From: Marinospirillum insulare DSM 21763
GTDB taxonomy: Bacteria > Pseudomonadota > Gammaproteobacteria > Pseudomonadales > Halomonadaceae
Length of the DNA: 64,000 bases
Direction: 5' to 3'
Assembly: GCF_000686905.1 (NCBI RefSeq)
Contig: NZ_JMLW01000014.1
Coordinates: forward strand, 17,633-81,632
Part shown: positions 58,728 to 64,000 of the stretch, piece after piece
Layout of the letters: every line of letters begins with the position of its first letter
Numbering within the stretch: position 1 is the stretch's first letter
Program-made: the position numbers and the translations under genes
Notes under the pieces: generated by a model
What the model was told of the DNA's origin: nothing
What the model saw: only the letters and a program-made list of their open reading frames with translations
Databases searched by the model: none

Positions 58728-58991
58728 ATGGCTAGTACACGTTTAAATATAAGGCTAGATGAAGAAATAAAAGCTAGAGCTGAAAAAGCTTCTGCTCTTT
58801 TAGGCTTAAAAAGTTTGACTGAATACATTGTTCGTTTAATGGACGAGAATTCAACACAGGTGATTGCTGAATATCAAGGCATTACCGTGAAAAATGATGT
58901 ATTTGATGAGTTTCTTTTAGCTTGTGAAAAGGCTAATAAACCCAACCCTGCATTAATAGAGGCTGCCAAATTAATTAGTTCACCACTTTAG
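58728..58991 (+). CDS. DUF1778/TacA-like antitoxin, orphan
   Basis: The 87-residue protein has a ribbon-helix-helix N-terminus ([33 protein letters not shown]) and a C-terminal segment matching the DUF1778 toxin-binding tail ([16 protein letters not shown]). Partners are usually GNAT acetyltransferase toxins encoded directly after the antitoxin. Here the next gene is cysG on the other strand, overlapping by 4 bp. AGAAGGAG is the ribosome-binding site. Confidence 0.85.
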   Translation: MASTRLNIRLDEEIKARAEKASALLGLKSLTEYIVRLMDENSTQVIAEYQGITVKNDVFDEFLLACEKANKPNPALIEAAKLISSPL

Positions 58992-60412
58992 CAAGCAATT
59001 TTTTCTTCTCTACTCTCTTTTGTATTCTCTTGTGTATTAAACCAAGCCAGCTTGTCATGCAGTGCTACGACTTCGCCCACAATAATGATTGCCGGTGCAG
59101 GTAATTGTGTAGCCGCTTGTTTGGCAACTATATCTTCTAAGGTACCGGTTAATACTTCTTGTTGTGGTGTGCTACCTTGGGAAACTAAGGCTATGGGTGT
59201 GCTGGCAGGTTTGCCCTTGTCTAGTAAGCCAGCAACAATTAAATCTAACGTATGTAGCCCCATATAAAAAACCAGTGTTTGGTTGGGGGCAACCATTTCT
59301 GCAAAGTTTAAATCACTGGTGCGGTTTTTTAATTGCCCAGTAATAAGCTTGACCGATTGAGCATAATCACGATGGGTTAACGGAATACCCGCATAGGCAG
59401 AGCAAGCATTGGCGGCGGTAATTCCCGGTACGACTTGAAAAGCTACGCCAGCGGCTTTGAGTTCTTCTAACTCTTCACCACCCCGCCCAAACACAAAAGG
59501 GTCACCACCTTTTAAGCGCACCACTCGCTGCCCTGCTAGGGCTTTTTCAACTAATAAACGGTTAATATCTGGCTGGGGAACAGCATGCTTATCACGCTTT
59601 TTACCGACATAAATTAGCTCGGCATCACGGCGGCATAAATCTAACACTTCAGCCGAAACCAACCGATCATAAAGCACCACATCGGCCTGTTGCATTAGGC
59701 GTAAAGCTTTAAAGGTTAATAGTTCCGGGTCGCCTGGCCCAGCGCCCACTAAATATACTTCGCCTACGGGCTGACTGGTATCACTGTTTTCTAACTGTTG
59801 TTGTAATAGCTTTTCGGCTTCTGGCATTTGGCCATTAAAAACCCTTTCGGCCACACTGCCTTGAAAAGCCGTTTCCCAAAACTTGCGCCTTAGGTTGATA
59901 TCGCTAAAACGTGTTTTTACCGCATCACGAAAACGCGCTGCTAGCTGGCCTAAATCACTGTAACGGGTGGGAATAATGCTTTCTAACTTAGCTCTTAATA
60001 GGCGTGCTAAAACCGGCGCTTTACCGCTGGAAGAAATGCCAATCACCACGGGTGAACGGTCGACTATGGCAGGCACAATAAAGCTGCACAAAGCAGGGTT
60101 ATCCACCACGTTAACGGGTAAATTTCTTGCTACACAATCGGCATTAACCTGCTGGTTAACAGCTTCATCATCGGTGGCTGCCACCACTAATACCACGTTT
60201 TCTAGTTGGTTTTTATGGTAATCATTTGCTACTAATTTTCCTTGGCTGGCAGCTAATAACTCTTCTAACTCTGGGTGAACTTCATGGCTAACTAGCTGCA
60301 CTTGTGCGCCTGCTCTAATTAACAGCCGTGCTTTACGCAAGCCGACTTCACCACCGCCAATCAATAATACTGGGCGGTTTTTTAAGTTAAAAAATAAGGG
60401 TAGGTATTCCAT
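58988..60412 (-). CDS. cysG: Siroheme synthase CysG
   Basis: Makes siroheme for sulfite reductase. The 474-residue fusion has an N-terminal precorrin-2 dehydrogenase/ferrochelatase part ([13 protein letters not shown] near 20) and a C-terminal uroporphyrinogen-III methyltransferase ([19 protein letters not shown]). It starts 3 bp after the cysH stop and is last in the cysI-DUF934-cysH-cysG run. The family length is about 460. Confidence 0.95.
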   Translation of the reverse strand: MEYLPLFFNLKNRPVLLIGGGEVGLRKARLLIRAGAQVQLVSHEVHPELEELLAASQGKLVANDYHKNQLENVVLVVAATDDEAVNQQVNADCVARNLPVNVVDNPALCSFIVPAIVDRSPVVIGISSSGKAPVLARLLRAKLESIIPTRYSDLGQLAARFRDAVKTRFSDINLRRKFWETAFQGSVAERVFNGQMPEAEKLLQQQLENSDTSQPVGEVYLVGAGPGDPELLTFKALRLMQQADVVLYDRLVSAEVLDLCRRDAELIYVGKKRDKHAVPQPDINRLLVEKALAGQRVVRLKGGDPFVFGRGGEELEELKAAGVAFQVVPGITAANACSAYAGIPLTHRDYAQSVKLITGQLKNRTSDLNFAEMVAPNQTLVFYMGLHTLDLIVAGLLDKGKPASTPIALVSQGSTPQQEVLTGTLEDIVAKQAATQLPAPAIIIVGEVVALHDKLAWFNTQENTKESREEKIAC

Positions 60413-60414
60413 GA

Positions 60415-61197
60415 CTAGTTTTTCGCCGCCTGCAATTCAACAGCCGAATGCAAACCGCATTCACGGGTTTCAGGGTTTTCCCACCACCAACGCCCCGAAC
60501 GTGGATCAGCATTGTGCTGAACAGCACGGGTGCAAGGCGCACAGCCAATGCTGGGGTAGTTGTTATCGTGCAGGCTGTTGTAGGGCAGCTTTAATGCCTG
60601 AATAACTGCCCAAACTTCGGATTGGCTCCAATCAAATAAAGGGCTAAGTTTTTGCAAGCCATTGCCAGCATCCCACTGGCTGTAATCTAGGGCTTCACGG
60701 GTTACCGATTGCTCACGTCTTAGCCCAGTAATCCAAGCCGTTTTACCTTTTAACGCACGGCGTAAAGGCTCTAATTTACGTACTTGGCAACAGCTTTTAC
60801 GCAGTTCTTGAGAGAGGTAAAAAGCATTCACACCTTGTTCTGTTACCCAACCTTGCAACTGCACCGCGTCTGGGTAATAGACTTTAATATCCAGCTGCGG
60901 CCATTTTTGCTGAACTTGGGCTAACAAGGTCAGCGTTTCTTCTGGCAAGCGCCCGGTATCCAACACAAACTGTTGAATACTTGGCTGATTATCAGTGACT
61001 AAATAATTACCGATTAGTCCCGTTAATAGCGCATCTTCGGCACCCAAACTATTGGCAAAGGTTAAACCTTCACCGTATTCAGCAGCGGCAGTTTTTAAGC
61101 GTTCCAGCGTAGTCGCTAGCTTTTTTTCTAACTCAGGCGTTAAAGGTTGGCTAGGCTGCTTTTGTGGTGAAGTTAAAAAGTCTTCAAGCGATGCCAT
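60415..61197 (-). CDS. cysH: Assimilatory adenylyl-sulfate reductase (CysH, Fe-S type)
   Basis: Reduces activated sulfate to sulfite with thioredoxin. The 260-residue protein has [18 protein letters not shown], the 4Fe-4S cysteines C136-C137 and C219-x2-C222, and the catalytic ECGLH (C247). The two cysteine pairs mark the APS-using type, not the cluster-free PAPS enzyme of E. coli. The start overlaps the DUF934 gene by 14 bp. Confidence 0.94.
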   Translation of the reverse strand: MASLEDFLTSPQKQPSQPLTPELEKKLATTLERLKTAAAEYGEGLTFANSLGAEDALLTGLIGNYLVTDNQPSIQQFVLDTGRLPEETLTLLAQVQQKWPQLDIKVYYPDAVQLQGWVTEQGVNAFYLSQELRKSCCQVRKLEPLRRALKGKTAWITGLRREQSVTREALDYSQWDAGNGLQKLSPLFDWSQSEVWAVIQALKLPYNSLHDNNYPSIGCAPCTRAVQHNADPRSGRWWWENPETRECGLHSAVELQAAKN

Positions 61198-61708
61198 TTT
61201 CAGCCTCCAGTTTTTCTTTTTGCTGCCAAATACTGGGCTGCTGATAGCTCACGCCCACTTCAGCAAAGGCGGCTAAATCTTCGGCTTTAAAGCGTTCTTC
61301 AGGAATAACAAAGGCATTAAAACCACAGCTTTCTAAATGGGCTAAACGGTCACGAGCAATATCCCCTACCGCTCTTAATTCACCTTTAAAACCGGCACGG
61401 CGTAATAAACGTGCTTGGCTAAAACCCCGACCATCACGAAAAACCAAAAACTCTATGGCAATTAAAGCCAGCTTATCTAAATAAGGCAGCAATAAGTCAT
61501 GGTCTTGTTCGGTAGTTAAAGATGCAGCTAGCTGATTAGTTTCACCTAACTGCTCTAAGGTTTCTGGTGCAACATCTGCCAGCTTTTCTACTGGAATAAC
61601 TAGGGCTTGGTTGTTTGCAGTGGTAACCAATTCAGGCTGAAAATCTTCTGCGTCAATAAACTGCCAAGTATCTTGATGTTGAATGTGTCGATTAATAATT
61701 AATGGCAT
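61184..61708 (-). CDS. DUF934 family protein, sulfite reductase-linked
   Basis: The 174-residue protein has the DUF934 blocks LALIAIEFLVFRDGRGFSQARLLRRAGFKGELRAVGDI and ARDRLAHLESCGFNAF. Members are nearly always encoded next to cysI and cysH, as here, and are thought to assist sulfate assimilation. Biochemistry is unknown to me. It lies 42 bp after cysI and overlaps cysH by 14 bp. Confidence 0.9.
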   Translation of the reverse strand: MPLIINRHIQHQDTWQFIDAEDFQPELVTTANNQALVIPVEKLADVAPETLEQLGETNQLAASLTTEQDHDLLLPYLDKLALIAIEFLVFRDGRGFSQARLLRRAGFKGELRAVGDIARDRLAHLESCGFNAFVIPEERFKAEDLAAFAEVGVSYQQPSIWQQKEKLEAENGIA

Positions 61709-61750
61709 AGTATTTTCCTAAAAAAGCATCTTCTAAAAACACCCTAAAAC

Positions 61751-63427
61751 CTAGTGATAAACGGCTTCTTTAAAGGGTTGAATACCTAATCTATCCACCG
61801 CTTGAATAAAGCTTTCATCGGCTTGGCGCAATTCAAGGTAGGTCGCTAAAATAGTTTTAAGGGTGTCAGCAACAGCATCAGCTGGTACAGCTCTACCTAA
61901 AACTTTGCCTAAACGGGCTTCTTCAGTCGCAGAACCACCTAGGGTAATTTGGTACCAATCTTCGCCTTTTTTATTGACACCTAAAATACCAATATGCCCA
62001 ATATGGTGATGGGCGCAGGCATTAATACAGCCCGACATATTTAGCTGAATATCGCCTAAATCGTAGAGGTAATCTAAATCATCAAAAGCTTGGTTTATTT
62101 TCTCATTAATATTCAACGTTTTAGCATTGGCTAAATTACAAAAATCCCAGCCGGGGCAAACAATGCTGTCAGTTAGGGTGTTAATATTGGCTCTGGCTAA
62201 GTTGGCAGCCACCAAACCCTGCCACACAGCCAACAAGTTTTTTTCTTGAACATCTGTTAGCACTAGGTTTTGGTCTTGCGTGGCTCGAATTTCATTAAAG
62301 CTATAGGCTTCGGCCAGGTCGGCAACCGCATCCATTTGCTGGTCGGTAATATCGCCAGGCGCACCCAACAAAGGTTTAAGCGAAATATGCACAATACGAT
62401 AACCCGCCACTTTATGGGCTTGGGTATTGCGTTCATACCAAACTTTAAAATCTTGATGTTCAGCAAAAGCCGCTGCTAAATCTGCCGCTGCTTGCTTGGC
62501 TTGGACTGGGGTTTGTGCAACTTCTTGTTTAACATAGTTGAAAGGCTTGAAGTGCGCTTGAACTTGGTTAATTTTTTCAGGCGTTAAACGCAGCTCACCG
62601 CCTTTAAGGTGCTGCCATTCTTCCTCAACCAAACGCTGAAATTCTTCTATACCTAAAGCTGCTACTAAAATTTTAATCCGTGCCTTGTACTTATTGTCAC
62701 GGCGACCTTTAAGGTTATAAATACGCAGAATGGCTTCTAAATAAGAAAACAATTCTTCTGCTTCTAGGTATTCACGTATCACCTTGCCAATAATCGGCGT
62801 ACGGCCTAAACCACCGCCCACCAACACTTTAAAACCCACCTCACCAGCAGCGTTTTTTACCAGTTCTAAACCTATATCATGCACACGGCTAGCAGCTCTA
62901 TCATTAGGCCCACCGCTGACAGCAATTTTAAATTTACGAGGAAGGTAGGCAAACTCAGGGTGCAAAGTTGACCACTGGCGAATCAATTCACACCAAGGGC
63001 GTGGGTCAGCAATTTCATCATCGGTCACGCCTGCTAAAGGGTCGGTGGTGGTATTACGAATGCAGTTGCCCGAGGTTTGAATAGCGTGCATTTGCACCTT
63101 AGCTAGTTCCGCCAAGATATCCGGCACATCTTCTAACTTAGGCCAGTTAAATTGAATGTTGGTACGGGTAGTAAAGTGACCGTAACCTTTATCCCAAGTG
63201 CGGGCGATATGCGCCAAGGTGCGTAATTGGGGCGCAGAAAAAGTACCGTAAGGAATTGCCACACGCAGCATAGGTGCTTGGCGTTGAATGTATAAGCCAT
63301 TCATCAAACGCAGTGCCAAAAACTCTTCTTCAGGCAAGTCACCGGCTAAATAGCGGCGCGTTTGGTCACGAAACTGCTCTACCCGCTCATCAACCAACTG
63401 CTGGTCAACCTGATTGTAGCTATACAT
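61751..63427 (-). CDS. cysI: Nitrite/sulfite reductase hemoprotein CysI
   Basis: Six-electron reduction of sulfite to sulfide at a coupled siroheme-4Fe-4S centre. The 558-residue protein has IQTSGNCIRNTTTDPLAG near residue 120, and the Fe-S/siroheme cysteines in CPGWDFCNLANAK and SGCINACAHHHIGHIG. No cysJ flavoprotein is beside it, so a ferredoxin or other donor is likely. It is first in the cys operon. Confidence 0.93.
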   Translation of the reverse strand: MYSYNQVDQQLVDERVEQFRDQTRRYLAGDLPEEEFLALRLMNGLYIQRQAPMLRVAIPYGTFSAPQLRTLAHIARTWDKGYGHFTTRTNIQFNWPKLEDVPDILAELAKVQMHAIQTSGNCIRNTTTDPLAGVTDDEIADPRPWCELIRQWSTLHPEFAYLPRKFKIAVSGGPNDRAASRVHDIGLELVKNAAGEVGFKVLVGGGLGRTPIIGKVIREYLEAEELFSYLEAILRIYNLKGRRDNKYKARIKILVAALGIEEFQRLVEEEWQHLKGGELRLTPEKINQVQAHFKPFNYVKQEVAQTPVQAKQAAADLAAAFAEHQDFKVWYERNTQAHKVAGYRIVHISLKPLLGAPGDITDQQMDAVADLAEAYSFNEIRATQDQNLVLTDVQEKNLLAVWQGLVAANLARANINTLTDSIVCPGWDFCNLANAKTLNINEKINQAFDDLDYLYDLGDIQLNMSGCINACAHHHIGHIGILGVNKKGEDWYQITLGGSATEEARLGKVLGRAVPADAVADTLKTILATYLELRQADESFIQAVDRLGIQPFKEAVYH

Positions 63428-63493
63428 CGCTTTCTAACACCTCAACAATTTTATTCTTTAAGAACTGATTGCAGGCTAGAGTAGCGAGTCTTA

Positions 63494-63531
63494 CTTATAA
63501 CTTAAAATACTGAATAGTTGTTTGCTTATAA
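63494..63531 (-). promoter_or_regulatory. Direct repeats upstream of cysI
   Basis: CTTATAA occurs at 63494-63500 and 63525-63531, 31 bp apart (three helical turns), about 70-100 bp before cysI. They could be activator half-sites, perhaps for CysB. The rest of 63428-63749 has no gene; a small hairpin, GCTACCTACC/GGTAAGTAGC, lies at 63659-63685. Confidence 0.35.
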
Positions 63532-63749
63532 CAAACAGCACTTATATTTCATCTACAGTGCATGAATCGTTTAAAGAAATGAACTTGACCAAAAAATAGT
63601 GTGAGAAGCAGCGAAATACAAAAAAATAAAAATAATTGCATAACTATGGGTGCTTTTTGCTACCTACCGGATTTTGGTAAGTAGCAATTAACATATATAA
63701 ACTCGTTAAAAAACTAAGCTAGCATTAGCAAAAAAACCATGCCAAATAT

Positions 63750-64000
63750 GGCTCTTCGCATTTAAGGGTGTAGGTGCTTTTTGAACCCACCCGATTCTAA
63801 CAAGCACCTTGCTATGTAGTTGGTTAAATTTCTAAAACCCAGTCCTATGCCTCGTAAGTGCTCCAGCCTGCCATTAATCGCTTCTGTTGGTCCATTGCTA
63901 GTGCCTGGGCGATCGAAGTAAGCAAGGATGCTCTGAGCGTGTTTTTTTAATGTTTTTCCTAAGCGTTTAACTTCAATAAGTTCTATCGGTAAGTCAGGCG
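63750..64000 (-). mobile_element. One end of an ISL3-family insertion sequence
   Basis: The plus strand starts a terminal inverted repeat at 63750 with GGCTCTTCGCA, like ISL3-family ends. The 8 bp just outside are CCAAATAT, where ISL3 elements leave an 8-bp target duplication. The other end lies beyond the window. Confidence 0.8.
63762..64000 (-). CDS. ISL3-family transposase, C-terminal part
   Basis: About 79 codons are visible, cut by the right edge. They encode RLGKTLKKHAQSILAYF, DRPGTSNGPTEAINGRLEHL and GLGFRNLTNYIARCLL, the C-terminal DDE signature of ISL3 transposases (ESNGPTEAxNGR region holding the catalytic glutamate). The stop at 63762-63764 lies 11 bp inside the IS end, as is usual. 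Whether the gene is intact cannot be judged. Confidence 0.88.
   Translation of the reverse strand, partial: PDLPIELIEVKRLGKTLKKHAQSILAYFDRPGTSNGPTEAINGRLEHLRGIGLGFRNLTNYIARCLLESGGFKKHLHP

Noticed and set aside
60411..60605. Plus-strand frame opposite the cysH end
   Set aside because: Shadow of the cysH coding sequence in another frame.

Overview
The window reads as chromosomal DNA of a marine gammaproteobacterium, most like the Oceanospirillales. This rests on gene order and families: divergent rluC/rne, prmB-aroC opposite smrB, ycaR-kdsB-murB, acnB, fadBA, a class I PHA synthase locus, and an acuR-acuI acrylate operon. The base composition is moderately A/T-rich. No rRNA, tRNA or CRISPR array was seen. 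Coding density is high, and most genes sit in short operons with overlapping or nearly touching ends.

Layout. 1-3957: an RND drug-efflux pair, the permease cut by the left edge, with its lipoprotein adaptor. 4090-9353: sppA-rluC facing away from RNase E, which has a long leader. 9356-12849: a DUF1456 gene, then a polyhydroxyalkanoate (PHA) cluster of DUF6489 protein, phasin and phaC. 13037-18507: aroC-prmB, smrB, a 2-hydroxyacid reductase, an HDOD protein and a CheX-like protein. 18758-26854: acetoacetyl-CoA synthetase, fadAB beta-oxidation, then acuR-acuI-peroxidase behind a strong paired operator. 26932-31956: miaE, ogt-cobW GTPase, mmsA and a divergent LysR regulator. 32002-34315: a restriction-modification pair set between core genes. 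34491-37017: murB, a low-molecular-weight phosphatase, kdsB and ycaR. 37318-43725: acnB, ygfZ and a copper chaperone with its P-type ATPase. 43743-50735: an unknown membrane protein, the sulfate importer cysPTWA and a chemoreceptor. 50831-58991: a transporter remnant, a TetR-controlled RND pump, an arsenic operon (arsR-arsC-arsH-acr3) and an orphan antitoxin. 58988-63427: cysI-DUF934-cysH-cysG sulfate assimilation. 63750-64000: one end of an ISL3-family insertion sequence.

How the genes work together. Fatty acids, ketone bodies, valine and acrylate feed acyl-CoA metabolism (fadAB, aacS, mmsA, acuI), and phaC with its granule proteins can store the products. The two cys clusters take sulfate from uptake to sulfide and make the siroheme that sulfite reductase needs. 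Metal and toxin defence is represented by copA, the acr3 operon and two RND pumps.

The items most worth a second look are the acuR paired operator, a DUF1456 gene whose conserved N-terminus begins at a non-standard codon, the C5-methyltransferase with a zinc-ribbon insert and an unrecognised partner, the lysine-rich tails shared by PhaC and the phasin, a BCCT transporter relic, an orphan DUF1778 antitoxin, and two palindromic intergenic elements. No wholly new multi-gene system could be shown from sequence alone.
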